Source: Gadus chalcogrammus
Lineage: Eukaryota; Chordata; Actinopteri; Gadiformes; Gadidae
Length of the DNA stretch: 64,000 nt
Direction: 5' to 3'
Assembly (NCBI RefSeq): GCF_026213295.1
Contig: NC_079412.1
Span: 15,202,310 to 15,266,309 of the forward strand
Every line of letters starts with the position of its first letter. The first letter of the stretch is position 1. Under the pieces are notes generated by a model. That model was not told where the DNA came from, searched no databases, and saw nothing but the letters and a program-made list of their open reading frames with translations. Positions 1-14,646 of the stretch are shown one piece after another. The translations under genes and the position numbers were made by a program.

Positions 1-3000
1 CTTTTGCAATGTCCTCAGAAGTGCCCTTGACATTTTTTTTTCTTTTGAGGGTTCTCAGTGATGTGAAATCAACTAATAAAGTACGACTAATAGTCAGCAG
101 TCACACTTGAATCAGACCTATGGAAAAACAATAGACATAAGTTTGCTTAGTTCTGTTTAAAAGTTTCAGTTGATATGGGTTGTTGAGCACGAAAATAACG
201 AGATGACCTTTATACTAAAACCACCTTAGTAAACTTTACCTTCACAAACTTTAGAATGGTAAATATACAATCAAAGTTATAATAATTGTAATAGACAATA
301 TTGAATTGTAGATATCGACCCCTTTCCGTTTTGTGCAATCGGTATTTGATAAAACTTGAGCACACTAGCAGTCTCACAGAACAAGGACATGTCCGACCCA
401 TGATAAAACCACCACTAAAAGATGATAAGTATATCACATGACATCTGTATGGCTCAACTTAGATGAGCAAAGGAGTGATATTGTATGTTTCGCTTTTGTC
501 TGTTTTCTGGATGAATCTGGCTCATGCTTGCTGCTATTGTTTCCACATATTAGAGAAGAAGTTTAATTTTGTCTGTGGAGGACCTTATTTGGGTTTAACT
601 AAGGGGCCCTTTAAAGATTACGCTATCAAAAATGACAGATTCCAATATATTCTGAACCCACAGAGTGGATCTGTGGGCAGTGTGTTTTCTGTTCATTAGG
701 GGGATCAATTGAAAGGACACCTGGGATTTAATATAATGCCGCTTGAATTGGATATGTCCTCTACAGAATCCATGGCGTTGAATATAAATGTTTTGGGGTT
801 ATTTATGGTTATGGTTATGGTTAGGCCAATATTCTATTTAGTCCTTCCTTACTTTTAACCCTGTATTAATGTGTGTGCGCCTTCTGGTACAGTTACAATG
901 TACAGTGCAAATTACTCTGCTAAGTGCTTTTCTTGGTACTGATCAACTTTGCCAAGTACAGCGCTAGGTACTTTGGTTGGCACTGTTCTAGAAACTGAGG
1001 TACTATGATAGTATTATTCTAGGTCCTGTGCAAGGTACTATGCTTGGTGCTGTGCAAGGTATTATGGAAGGTTCATTTTTTAACATACTGTACACTTCAT
1101 GGTATCAAAGAATTGATTATTATAAGTATTCAACTGAAGGGCATTACATTGAACTAAGCACAACTTTTTAATATATATTAAAGTTATACCTTTTCGGTTA
1201 ATCCTGACTTCTCATTGTCCTTCATCTTCATAATTTGCAGCCACTCTATTTGTCTCATCTATGAAACCCACACCACAAAAGACAAAAATGGTCATAGAGT
1301 TAACTTCTAAAAATAAAGCTGTGTAAATATTTTTACCTGCCGAAATTCCATACAACAAAGGGTGAAATACAATGACAGTCATGTAATCGTTTATGTGCTG
1401 AACTTTATATAATGTGCTGCAAACCTTTTGAATGGAGTCTCTCATGTCATATTTGAAATGTTTCATGCATCCTATGAGCTCAAAATGAAATGTGAACTCA
1501 TACTAACTACATGGTGATCACTACATGTTGATTTCCCCTATCTATGTGATCTTTGTGACCATCAATAAACGTTGGCTCCAAAGAAATTAAAGTACTTATA
1601 TACAACAGCACATATTGGAATGATGTTTACTGCGTCATTTCCCCTAGAGAAAGCTGTCATTAGCCGATCATGTGGATATGATATTATTATAAATAAAAAC
1701 AATTATCCATGTCTAATATTAAAATTAGTTTCATGCAACTGAAGAACAATTGAATTGAAAGCACATTAGTATGATGGCGTTATTTATTATGTCGTACTTG
1801 TTGGGAATAAAGCTGCAGACTTTGTGTTTAATCCTGCTTTCTGATGTTCTGTCATCTGATCACTCCAAAATCAGGGAAGACGATTATTTAAGGACAGAAG
1901 TAGAACTTGCAGGTCTCTAGTCAAATTCTAATGTTTATTTTGTTTCAGTGGTTTCTTACCTCCAAAGGGGAGGTTAGGCAACTAGAACCTCTAAAATATG
2001 TATGTTTGAGCCTTTAGGGAACTGCTGGCTAAGTACCAGAGAGCCGGATGCCTCGAATGATCGGGCTTTGGCCCAGCTCCATGGAGCTTGAATACAAATA
2101 GTTTGGTTCAGAAAATAAGAAAAAGCAATTAATTAAGTATATTCAGGTGTATAATACTGCTTTGTAGATTGATGCTGACAACAGGGACTTCCTAGACAAG
2201 AACAGATTTAATAAGACGTGTATTACATATCTTTACATGCAAAAATATACATTTACCACAAAATAAAGGACTAAATGAGAAATATAAATAGTATTTTAAT
2301 ATAAAGTTTTACCCAGAGTCTTTTCCAAAGTATAGAAAAGCTGAGGGACCTCAGATACACTGAGGCATAGGCCTATAGGGTACACGGAAGTCACAATTTT
2401 ATAATTTCTTTCTTTATTGGCATATTGGAGGACAACCTTTAGGCATGATTATGTGCATGCCGTCTGTAAATGAGCTAGCACTTCTGGAGCAGCGCTTCTG
2501 TCATTTGTTTAAAAACAATCTGTGGACTCTGATTGGCTCCTTTGGGACTATCACAACTCACAGGAAATCCAAAACCCAAAGCAAAAAAAGAAATGGGCAT
2601 CAAACATTAAACTAGCCAAGAGGTATAAGGCCAGCCTGTGTTGTTTGCTCCACTGCCAACACTAGGGTCTCTTAATGATAGCGCTGCGTTCATGTTTTTG
2701 GTGTGTTCTGGCACCTTTTCAGCCGCAGGTTCTGTATTTAGCTACAAATGGATTGGAACTTTCTTTCTATTAAGTGCTGTAGTTCAGTGTATTTTCAGTT
2801 TGGTGTAAAACTGGACTACATTGAATTGGGAACTTGTACTCTTAGAAGAGAGACAATAAGAGTAAATTCCACATCATTGCTTTTTTTTCTTGTATGACGA
2901 GGTAATATTCACTCATTGGAGAACCAACCATTGATATGTGATCAGAAATGGGGTCACTTGACTGCAGTGATGCACGCCACAGAGGGGTCCTCATAGGAAG

Positions 3001-5137
3001 AACACAGGTGTCGCTCAGAACACTGATTATGGGTCTGCTAATTTTCTTTACCAGGGTCCGGCTAGAAAACTAATCTAGCGAGGAAGAGTGCCCTTTAAAA
3101 GTGCCCTTTATGTACCGCTGCCCTGGTCCGTTAAAAGCGATGACCCGTCTTTTGTGTTGTGAGCCACACCTGTGTGTGTCCTACGCTGACACCTCTCTGG
3201 TGTGTTTCACTGCAGGTATGTCCTTTGCGTAAAAGGTCTATTCACCTATTGTACATCTAAAGCCCATCCAAGCTCATACCTAACCAGGTCTAAGCATATA
3301 GAGCACTACAGAGAGCCTAAGCAACGACAGCGGGGAAAGATAATTGTCAGTTTTCAAGTGTATTTATCACTTCTAAAGAATAGGAATTGGCAATACATAC
3401 AGGAAATTTATTGGGGTTTCAAATGTTATTTTTCAGTAATACCCAGAGTGCAACAGCCGGTCTTCTGTTGGTTGTTGGCAGAGGAGTGACCTGAGAGTGA
3501 CCTGAGAGCCAGGCCTTTCTCGCTGACGGTGACATGGGTGGATTGTGTCGTCGTCCCCTTCCCATTCCCAATACACAGTAGAAAATATGTTAGGTATATC
3601 CTCCTCTTATGATTACTGACAAAGCTTAACTGTGTTAGCTTTTATTTGGACGGAGAGTAACTAGAAAGCTAAATATATGAGACTAGGTCACGTTTCAGGT
3701 TATGCACCTACTCAATTGCTACACAGCAAATAGCAGAGACCTTGAAGTTTGTAACACTTTTTGTATCAGCACCCATAACTTGCTGAATTTTTTAGTTATA
3801 GCTTTCATGTTTTTACCCTTATTTGTTTACTAAAAATAGCAATGTCATCTCACAATATGACATGAAGGAACCTGACATGGCAGGTTTCTTATATGGTCGT
3901 CATGGCACTAAAATAAGATGGACTAGAGTAAAGCTGCCAGTACAAAGCAACTGGTGTAAAAATGCCAATGACCGGGCTGATAATGAGAAAAGTTGAGCAT
4001 AGTCATTATCTTCTACCTTTTGATCCTCCAACAGTCAACTTTTTCCTGATTGAATTCGGTGATGTGTCTCTGTGGTTTAATCTTTAAAGGTTGAAGCTTT
4101 TTTCCCCTCACACCATTTCAGTGTTTTAAATCACAGCACTGCCTCACATTAGAAATTTAATCTCAACCACATGCACTATAGGTATATGGATATTATTACA
4201 GTGTTATTTACGGATTTGTACACTTTTAAATGGTGAAAAAAAAACGGTAATGACAATAGCAATAATATATCAACCTTTCTTCCTTGGCTATTTCCTGGAC
4301 TATTTCTTATTATCTTATTCTTTCCTGTACAGGATTGTTAATAGTTTAAAATAAAGAAAGAAAGATGGAAAGGTGAATTAAACATTTTGGAACCGAAGGT
4401 TTTACCCAACAGTAGCTATAACATTTATTTTATGGGAATGTTTATACAATTGCATAATTTAAGACTATTGTACTGTACAACACAGGAAAATGGCATGTTC
4501 ATTACCTTAAATCAGCATTTCTCATTGTAGGGAATTAGACTCCTCCTGATTAAGTCACTGTCTATTTCTGTGAGTATATTTTAAATAAAAGGATCTTGTT
4601 AACTTGAAGAGATATTGCATTGGCTAAAACATATGCTCTATGACGTCCTCTGAAGTCCTGTATGGACACAGAAACCCAGACATTTTCAGAAAATCCTATT
4701 TGATTATCAACCCAAGTAAAGGCTTCCGTTTAAGACATTTATGTATTCAGACATTTAATGACCAATTGAGCCATTGGTCATTAAAAACAACCTATTTTGC
4801 TGCTCTGTAATTCAATACTAAAATATGCACAAAAATGGGTTAATGTTGAATTAATATTGGATTCTTATTATTTCATAGCCATTCAAAAAAAGGACTACTG
4901 AAACCGGGCACATCATGCACATGCAGGGACACAAAAGCACTGTGTGAAAGCCTGCAACAAGTTGGCCACTTTGTTTTGGATCTAAAACCCAACACATTCA
5001 CATGCAGCATCTCTCGGTCTGGGCATGACATGGCTCCGTTCCCGCGTCTGAATAACGAATGAAAAGCTCAGACGGTGAGACTCAGCAGTGGTGGGGTGTT
5101 GGTTAGGATTAGGAAGAGGAAGAGGCTCTTTGAAGTA

Positions 5138-5139
<2 letters not shown>
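1..5139. other. Gene-free AT-rich stretch
   Basis: I find no convincing coding exon, RNA gene or complete transposon here on either strand. Open frames are short, lack splice partners and match no family I know. Around 900-1,075 there is a degenerate short repeat built on GGTACT and TGTGCAAGGTA words. A sequence at 3,200-3,220 resembles a fused acceptor and donor (see findings). Confidence 0.6.

Positions 5140-5215
<76 letters not shown>
5140..5215. repeat. (CA)n microsatellite
   Basis: An uninterrupted run of about 37 CA units. It opens a repeat-rich patch that continues with the (TATG)n array some 260 bp downstream. Confidence 0.98.
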
Positions 5216-5217
<2 letters not shown>

Positions 5218-5369
5218 TGATGAGGTTTTTTCCACGCTTCATTAATCACCCTGAGCTACCTTCTCTTTTCGCTGTGACCTGCCATATATTTGGATTGAAT
5301 AGATAAATAATTTGGTTAAACTTGAGTAACTTCAAATCAATTAAATATTTAGAAATATATATATTTTTT

Positions 5370-5473
5370 TATTTTAAATAAAACAATTGCGTTAATCGCG
5401 CGATAATTTTTTTAACGCCGTTAACATTGGTTTGCGTTAACGCCGTTAATAACGCGTTTAACTGACAGCTCTA

Positions 5474-5475
<2 letters not shown>
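5370..5475. repeat. Dispersed-repeat remnant with GTTAACG words
   Basis: The segment carries several GCGTTAA / GTTAACGCCG / AACGCGTTTAAC words in both orientations and ends with GACAGCTCT. I recognise this as a motif widespread in fish genomes, usually assigned to non-autonomous DNA transposon ends, possibly hAT. The family is inferred from memory, and only one end is evident. Confidence 0.5.
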
Positions 5476-5477
<2 letters not shown>

Positions 5478-5508
<31 letters not shown>

Positions 5509-5573
5509 TGTATGTATGTATGTATGTATGTATGTATGTATGTATGTATGTATGTATGTATGTATGTATGTAC
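5478..5573. repeat. (TATG)n tetranucleotide microsatellite
   Basis: About 23 near-perfect TATG/GTAT units, followed by an imperfect tail of TATA and GTAT words to about 5,640. It abuts the transposon-end remnant upstream and may have grown from its tail. Confidence 0.95.
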
Positions 5574-5639
5574 ATAGTATACATATATATATACATGGAT
5601 GCATGTGTATGTATGTATGTATGTATCTATATAGAGATA

Positions 5640-8085
5640 TATTTTCCTTTTTTCTAAGTTTAACCCATGGAGGCACCATTTTAGTTGTTGGAAAGGATGA
5701 ATAAATGACCTTTTGTGATGGCCTTATATTTCTGGAAATATAGACATGCTGAAAATACGTGTGACAGATTTAGGGTAAATATTAATGCAATGTAGCAACC
5801 AGGGTTTACAGAAAAACCAACACAACCGTCTGTCGACTGGGTTAGGTATAATGACGATTCCCCAACAGAAAAAATTAAACAAAACGATACGAAAGGAAAA
5901 ACAACTTCCAGAGCGCACTAGTATCCTGGCAGATTCTCTGGATTGCATTTTTGATTTGTCCACTAACCATTTCCATCCTTCTTATCTGCTATCTTTATCC
6001 ACAGGGAATGGCTCTGTGCTCTTCTTAATGTGTCCGGAATGATAAACGGAATTGCCGTGACTTATCATTCGCCTCCTGCGAAAAACTAAAGTGTGAGATG
6101 AAGGAGGAGAGACTACCTAGCACTACCAGCACATGGTCTAAAGTGTGGACCTATTAGTAGCTCTGAGAATGTGTTTGACCTGTGAGAGTGATGGTGCATG
6201 AATATATTAGATGCTGTTTGAGCATCGACCAATGGACCGAAGGAACAATAGACACAAGTTGAGCAAAGATGATGATAGCCATTGTCCCAAGCGATTACCT
6301 TTTCCTTCCACCCTTAACAGGATTGAGGTAAGCGGATACGCACTGTGACCTTAAAAAACACATTACATGCCCCAACAACCTTTTGTATTTGCTTTAGCTA
6401 CCAAGGTTCCACGCTAGTGTTCCTCCTTGAATACCAAAATTTGTTTCGAACTTAAAAGAAATAATAATAATTGATTAAACATGAGCATGTCAAGAGACCT
6501 GCACTTACAGTTCATTGGACATTTTCTTCATTTTCTTCTTTAAATTACTTCTTTTTATACACAATACGATTTGTCGTGTGAAAGCTAATTCATGTAATAG
6601 TTTTGCTCTGATTCAAGCAGCAATGCTGACTTGTAGCTCAGCGGGATGCTTGTGGAATTGATGAACTAAATATGTGCAGTCACTCGAGGCCCACTCAAGA
6701 CACACTTTCTTCCTCATCAGCCTCTACTGATTGTAGTTGTGAAACAGAAAACTGAAAATAGCATTTTGCAATTTAATGAATTTCCCCATAACGATGCATG
6801 TCGTGGCACATTATTTTGTTGGATATGTTATTAGATTTGTTACTTCAAGAAGACTACATTTTGGATTATTATTATTATTAGTAGTAATAGTAGTAGTAGT
6901 AGAAGTAGTAGTAGTAATACTATTATTATAAATAACCATGGTTATAACTATTTGGGTAAGACTTATATGTAGCATAATAATGGACAATTAATTTAACATT
7001 ATGTGTGCATGATGAATTCCTTTCTAGAGTGTAATGATTGTGTCAAATTTCTACTTAGCCCCTGATCAAATTGTCTTACACCACCCAGCATGTGCCATTT
7101 GGTAATAATATCCTTTAACTGTATGAATGTTTTCATTTGCGAGATTGAGTGTAATGAAAAGAAAAACCTGCTCTTGTAATTTTTTCCTTGCAGCTATCGC
7201 CTTTGTAAGAAATTAAGAAAAAATATTGGCAAACATCTCAAAACAGATTGGATATTTTAAAGGCTCTAGTGCGGGTTTCACTCAAAGAATTCAAGAAAGA
7301 TTCAAGAAAGGGGAGGTCAAGGAATACTTTTAGTGGCACTTAACTTTTGATGCAATCCAATCAGAAGGAGTTTAAATAGTTGAGTATCATGAGTAAACCA
7401 CTTCCTAATCACTTCAACGTGTCCAACCCCTGGCCACCTTGATTACATCAACGATTGTACATTCACAACAGACATCCATCGGCTGCTTCAACATCAATGT
7501 TACTGAATAATGACTTAGGATTCCCCAAAAATACAGATCTATTGATTTTATAACATGAGGTCAATTTTGTTTTTAAAACTTTGGATTCAGTTCATCACAC
7601 TTTCATGCCCATTCCTGTACATATAATGGTACGTATCTCTTATTTTGCCATTCTCTTCAGCCCTACAAGAAATGCGAAGGCCTTGCGGAGCATATCAGAT
7701 TCACATTCACGTTACAGTCTGACCTCTTTTCTCTTTACCTCTTCACCTATATGACCTACTGAACTGAATGTACAGCTCCCCTCCATCAATACAAAAGCTT
7801 TCTGAAATAAACTTTCTTACAAACAAGTCAGAACTCTAAAACGGTGTCTAGATTAATATTCTGAGGTTGGATGTGGTTGAAAAACAATCCAAATCCTTCG
7901 TTCAAGAGGAGAAACATCATGCCACTGCCACTGTAGAAATATTTTATCGATACTTCTGAAAGCTTCATCCACCCGCTCAGTGAGTATTTTCCAGTAAAAT
8001 ATCAATAACAAAACTGGAAACAATGCATAGTTTCAGGTTCCGGCCCAGACTCTGTGCCGTCTCCTCCCTGAAGTTCTGCTATCAT
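5640..8085. other. Gene-free stretch
   Basis: No supported gene. It contains a short ATT/AGT trinucleotide patch at 6,869-6,915 and ordinary AT-rich sequence. A tRNA A-box-like word at 6,634 has no convincing partner B box and was rejected. Confidence 0.55.
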
Positions 8086-8089
8086 TGAA

Positions 8090-8340
8090 GGACTGCTGGA
8101 TCAGAAGATCTGCTATAACATAGTAGGGGTTCAATCTGATCTACTGGATCAGAAGTTCTGCTCTAACATAGGAGGTCTGCTGGATCAGATGTCCTGCTAT
8201 AACATAGGTCTGCTGGATCAGATGTCCTGCTATAACATAGGTCTGCTGGATCAGATGTCCTGCTACAACATAGTAGATCTGCTGGATCAGAAGTTCTGCT
8301 ATAACATATTTGGTTCTGCTTGATCAGATATCCTGCTAGT
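8090..8340. repeat. 33-bp minisatellite, about 7 copies
   Basis: Tandem copies of a unit beginning CTGCTGGATCAGA and ending CTATAACATAGGT. The central three copies are almost identical and 33 bp long; the outer ones carry small insertions and substitutions (AGAAGTTCTG versus AGATGTCCTG). That pattern, homogeneous inside and divergent outside, is usual for minisatellites evolving by unequal exchange. No coding frame is kept. Confidence 0.9.
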
Positions 8341-9119
8341 CCATAGTATGACTGCTGTAATGCAGATTATGTTTAACCAACAAGAGCTGACATTGAAAAA
8401 AAAGGCAGGGAAACAGTGTTCAACCAGCTGAAGATTTCTCTCCATTTGCGACATCGCAATTTAGAATGTCCTTGGGAAAAGCATATGGCAGGGACAAGAT
8501 TGTTCTTACAAAAGACTAGTGTACATCTTGTAAATCACCACGGAAACATTATGCTTCAGTGTTCCCTTTTCTCTCCTTGGTATAGGTAATCTCCTGATGT
8601 TTATTGGTCTATTTAGGCAGGACGATGAAGAACATAGGGTCTATATGTTTTATTAAACAACTTACTTTCAGTGACTAGACAGCTACTTAAGCATGCTCAT
8701 GTTTAATTGGAGGAATTTCGGCCTTTGGTTGCTTAGTCTTAATTTTATAGATCACAAAGTTGTGCATTCCAGGACATCATTCATGTTTGGCAGGTGGGGA
8801 GCAATGTTTTTTGCCCCTGAGCTCGCCTGGCTGTCTTAAGTATCATTGCATCATTCATGGTTGTTTAATCTCGATGCGTGACCATTGGATGAACACATCC
8901 TGGTACACATGGAGGTTCCTGCAGTGGTGGGTTTTGAAATTCTTTGGTGATTCAGGATGTTGTCATTTCGGCTTTGTTTAGTTGACTTGGCAGCGAGTGC
9001 ATGCAGTGACCATCCAGCCCGCTGACAACCCCCGGAGGAGAGCAGCGTATCGCCTGCCTGGTGGTGCTCAGCCCAGAGCCGGCTGCCAAGACACGGAGAC
9101 GCTAGGCTGGCCCCTTCTG

Positions 9120-9510
9120 AGGCAGGCACACGCATACACACACACACGCACAAGCAGGCAGACAGACACACACACGCAGGCAGGCACGCACACATACAGA
9201 TACACAAGGACACGCTTACAGATACACACATGCACACACAGATACACAGATAAACACACAGATACAAAGATACACACACAAACACACAGATACACACACT
9301 CAGATACACACACTCAGATACACAAATACACACACTCACACACACACACACACACACACACACAGATACACAAACACACACAGATACACACAGATACGCC
9401 CATTCACACGCACGCACGCACGCACGCACACACACAATCACATACACCAACTAGCACACACCAACAAGCACACACACACACACACACACATGTGCGCACG
9501 CACACACTTT
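9120..9510. repeat. CA-rich cryptically simple region
   Basis: Almost 400 bp of interrupted CA repeat. It mixes pure (CA)n with ACAGATACA, CGCA and GCAGGCA variants, and two GCACGCAC runs near 9,410. Long open frames in it on both strands are by-products of stop-free simple sequence, not genes. Confidence 0.9.
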
Positions 9511-10640
9511 TAATATCCATCTGTGAGTCTCCTCTGTGACTGTCATTGAAACAGCTGTTGACTGCTTTGTCTCCATGTTATAATAATTATTAATAATGGT
9601 AGTAATAATGATGTCTTACTGTATTTATTTATATATCTTTTAGTAGGTATAGCATTACCTTAAAGTGCCAGTGGATGGATGGAAGAGGGATGACGGACGA
9701 TGGATGGATGGCTGACGATTTTTTTTGAAAGATCTTGCCCAGTGGAATTGGGCCAGATTGGTCTGGAGGATCAAGACCCTTACATCTAATTTGATGTCCT
9801 GTCACACATAGTGGAGAGTGTGTTCATGCCAATAAGCCCATGTGTGGGGTGTAGCGGTAAAGGGTTTTTATGGTTGTGTTGGAAGGGGAGACATATTGGC
9901 TGTGATTATGACGAAAGTATATTTTTAACATCATCACTCTCTAAGTCTATATTCTTATCACAAAACCCATTGTCATCAACCGAACCTCAACCCTTTTAAC
10001 ATCAATTACATAAAAATGTGACTGCCATGACATTAATCTTGCTTTGTTACACAAGTGCCATTATATTAACTCTTTTAAGTGAAAAGTTATACCCGTTGGT
10101 TAAACTACTGATAAAGTCACGGATGTCCATCTTATTGACAAGCATGTGGAACACAATGGACCTAATCTCGGGTTGATAACCCCAATATAGTTGCATTGTG
10201 CACATTTTATGCCCTCTGTCCTCAGAAAGAGAATGGCAATCTCCAACAAGACGACGAACAATTACTCTCCTAGTACGGATATTTAATTCTCCCAAGATTG
10301 GTCACTTGGTTCTGTTGTTCTCATTAGTTTAGGCGTAATTACAAAAAACAACTAAATCAGAGTCAGATAATTAGAAGCAAACCGAATCCGTTCCCACTGG
10401 GGTTGAGCACCCACATTTGGGAGATGAGGCTCCCCCCAGCAGACGCGGAGGCTACAGTGGGTGCAGACAAGATGCACAATCACTATAAATGTGTTCCTTT
10501 GTCATTCTCTCCCATTGGCTCACTCTCCCCAGATAATTTTTTTGTTGGGAGAAATTGTGAGGCATTTCCTGTGTCTGCACCTGTTCAGTCTTTTATGGGA
10601 ACTTCTGTATAGCCAGTCGATCATCGTTGTCTCGACGAGT
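9511..10640. other. Gene-free stretch
   Basis: Unique AT-rich sequence with a short (GGAT)-type patch at 9,673-9,710. No exon, RNA gene or transposon could be supported. Confidence 0.55.
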
Positions 10641-10659
10641 TAAGGCCAACATAGAGATC

Positions 10660-11537
<878 letters not shown>

Positions 11538-11775
11538 GGAGTCAGCTGAGGTGGTTCGGGCATCTGGCAAGGATGCCCACTGGGCGCCTCCCTTGGGAGG
11601 TGTTTCAGGCACGCCCAGGACTAGGTGGAGAGATTATATCTCAACACTGGCCTGGGAACGCCTCAATGTGGCCCGGGAAAGGGAAGTCTCGGGCCCCCTG
11701 CTTGAGCTGCTCCCCCCGCGACCCGACCCCGGATAAGCGGATGACGATGAGATGAGATGAGATGAGATGAGATAG
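11538..11775 (+). mobile_element. 5'-truncated LINE 3' end
   Basis: Read on the plus strand, the segment encodes the tail of a fish non-LTR retrotransposon polyprotein. A Gly-rich stretch is followed by TRWRDYIS and LAWERLN, then a closing block ending LLPPRPDPG and a stop. I recognise this as the C-terminal end common in teleost LINE-type reverse transcriptases. It then runs into a (GATGA)n tail at 11,742-11,773, as expected for an insertion primed at its 3' end. Only about 200 bp remain, so it is a dead-on-arrival 5' truncation. The exact clade (Rex, RTE or L2-like) cannot be decided here. Confidence 0.75.
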
Positions 11776-12990
11776 CAGAACATTTTCTGGTTTTTATTCA
11801 TAATGCTGTAATTTCACCTGGGCAAGCTATTGTCGTAACTCGTTCCCTTGTTGGATGCATTTCATTAATCAAATGCAAAACACACTATTAAGCCCAGAGT
11901 ATCAATGTTTCAGATATATTCAGGCCTGGCATTCTTTGAAGGAATACAATTATTTTCAGAAAACCAAAAAGTAATTAAAAAAAGTTGTCAGTAAATATGT
12001 AAAACATTGCTCCCTTGTTAGAGACATTGGGAGGCAGAAATAAATAAATTAATACATAAACTGATCGGTCCAACATCATCGTGAGAATAAAAATGACAAC
12101 ATCTGTGATAGTTGTTAGTCATTTTTTTGCATTAATTTACGCCCCCAAATCCCAACAGCTATCTTACACTGTTGCTCTGTGTCACTCTGCCAAGAGGCAT
12201 CTCCTCAGTAATGAAATAATATCCCCAACATGGAGGCTTACACTATTCTCTGCCAGTATTTAAATGTAATGACACATGTGATTAGTGTTTACTCAATTTC
12301 AATGAAAATAATAGTTTTCTCCTATTTAGCTAATTTCAATAGTCTATTAATAATAAGTTTAACAATGTACACCAATCATTTAAAACAGTAAAAGGCTGCA
12401 ACGTCATATAAGGCAGCTTGTTTTGTCATTCTGCCATGATTTAATCAAATCAAATTACTTTTAATGTTTTGTCCAATGTTAATTAGTTGTATTACTTGAA
12501 CATAAGTCGATATAGTGCACTCTGAAAGCCCTCCATGTTGGATCTCTTACGAACCATAATCATCCGAGTGTTTTTTTGTAATTGGTGGAATCCAACAGTT
12601 TCCGGCATTCCATTGGATGAAACTGCAAAGTGTACCAGTGGTATATTCTTTTGTTCATTCTGTTCTTCGATAAAAGCTATCATGTCTTTGCCTTGAAGCC
12701 AATAATGGACTGCAGTGATATGTGCTGATTAAGTGCAGAATCTACATCATGTTAGTGATAAGTACTGCAAATTGACAATACTAGACCAGCTACAAATGCA
12801 CAGGCTCTTCGCCTTCATTGGCAATTATTTCTTATTCTGATGTATTGGCCAAGTGCTATCTTCAATATGTTCAATATGTACAAGACAGGGGATGTCTTTG
12901 AGAAAGTCTCCCATAGTCATTCTTTATGTATTCTTAAAAAAACCTGTTTATTCTCTAAAGAATTAATAGACCTATAGGTGGGTGGCCATC
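11776..12990. other. Gene-free stretch
   Basis: AT-rich unique sequence. Open frames are short and unlike any family I know. Nothing else was seen. Confidence 0.5.
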
Positions 12991-12992
12991 CG

Positions 12993-12995
<3 letters not shown>

Positions 12996-13052
<57 letters not shown>

Positions 13053-13060
13053 GGGGGGGG

Positions 13061-13152
<92 letters not shown>
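12996..13152. repeat. (TG)n-(G)14-(AG)n compound microsatellite
   Basis: About 27 TG units, a G run at 13,050-13,063 and then about 44 AG units. The three blocks join without spacers. The plus strand is all purine from the G run onward, a mirror-repeat and triplex-prone arrangement. Confidence 0.97.
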
Positions 13153-13158
<6 letters not shown>

Positions 13159-13645
13159 CATGCACTCAGGCATGGGGAGACTTACAAGCCCCCTGCCATT
13201 ACCTTGAGGCCTATGGTAATTTTCAAGGCAATAACAACAGGTTGGCCCATCGTCGAGGCTCCAATCCACTACCTGCTGTCTGGCCACCAGCCTAATTCAG
13301 CTCTGAAACCCCCAAGCTGGGATGATCGACACCTGGACGACTCCGATAGTGTGATGTTAAGTGGAATCCACCATTCATTACTTTTAAAAGTCATTGACTT
13401 TACACCTGCCTGCCTTTGTCAGAAATGGGTGCAGTAGGTTTGACGCAAGCGCATCGTCAGTGACTGGGGGAGGAGAAGGTCCTGTGTGATGACGACAACG
13501 TTTTAGATGCCCTTTGAGTCCCTTCTTTCAGAGAATTACGAAGTAGTGCGATGTTGTGTCGTTTAGGAAATCTGGAAAATATGCACATCATCATGTGTAC
13601 ATAATCACACCCATGTAAGAGCGGACATATACATGTATGCAAGCA

Positions 13646-14500
<855 letters not shown>

Positions 14501-14502
14501 CT

Positions 14503-14508
14503 TTTATT
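14503..14508 (-). terminator. Poly(A) signal of the NAT8-like gene
   Basis: TTTATT on the plus strand reads AATAAA on the minus strand, about 140 bp beyond the stop codon of the acetyltransferase exon. Position and context fit a short 3' UTR. Confidence 0.6.
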
Positions 14509-14646
14509 GGTGTGGTTGTTTGCATTGCAAGGTGCTTCCAGTACATTTGACAGAAAACAAGAAGTGGTTGAGAAAACCAGCAACGGTGGTAACCTCACAG
14601 TGACGGCTGTGTCCCGTGTGGAATCCCCCCCGTCCGCCCACCGCCA

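Noticed and set aside
6630..6700. tRNA or SINE promoter: TAGCTCAGCGG at 6,634 fits the A-box consensus.
   Set aside because: No good B box (GGTTCGANTCC) follows at the right distance and the region cannot be folded into a cloverleaf. Chance match or far-decayed element.
8851..9539. Long open frames over CA-rich DNA on both strands.
   Set aside because: Stop-free simple repeats give such frames in every orientation. The same holds for the frames at 10.6-11.3, 13.0-14.0, 16.0-16.4, 17.6-18.3, 24.3-24.9, 44.1-44.4 and 62.4-62.7 kb.
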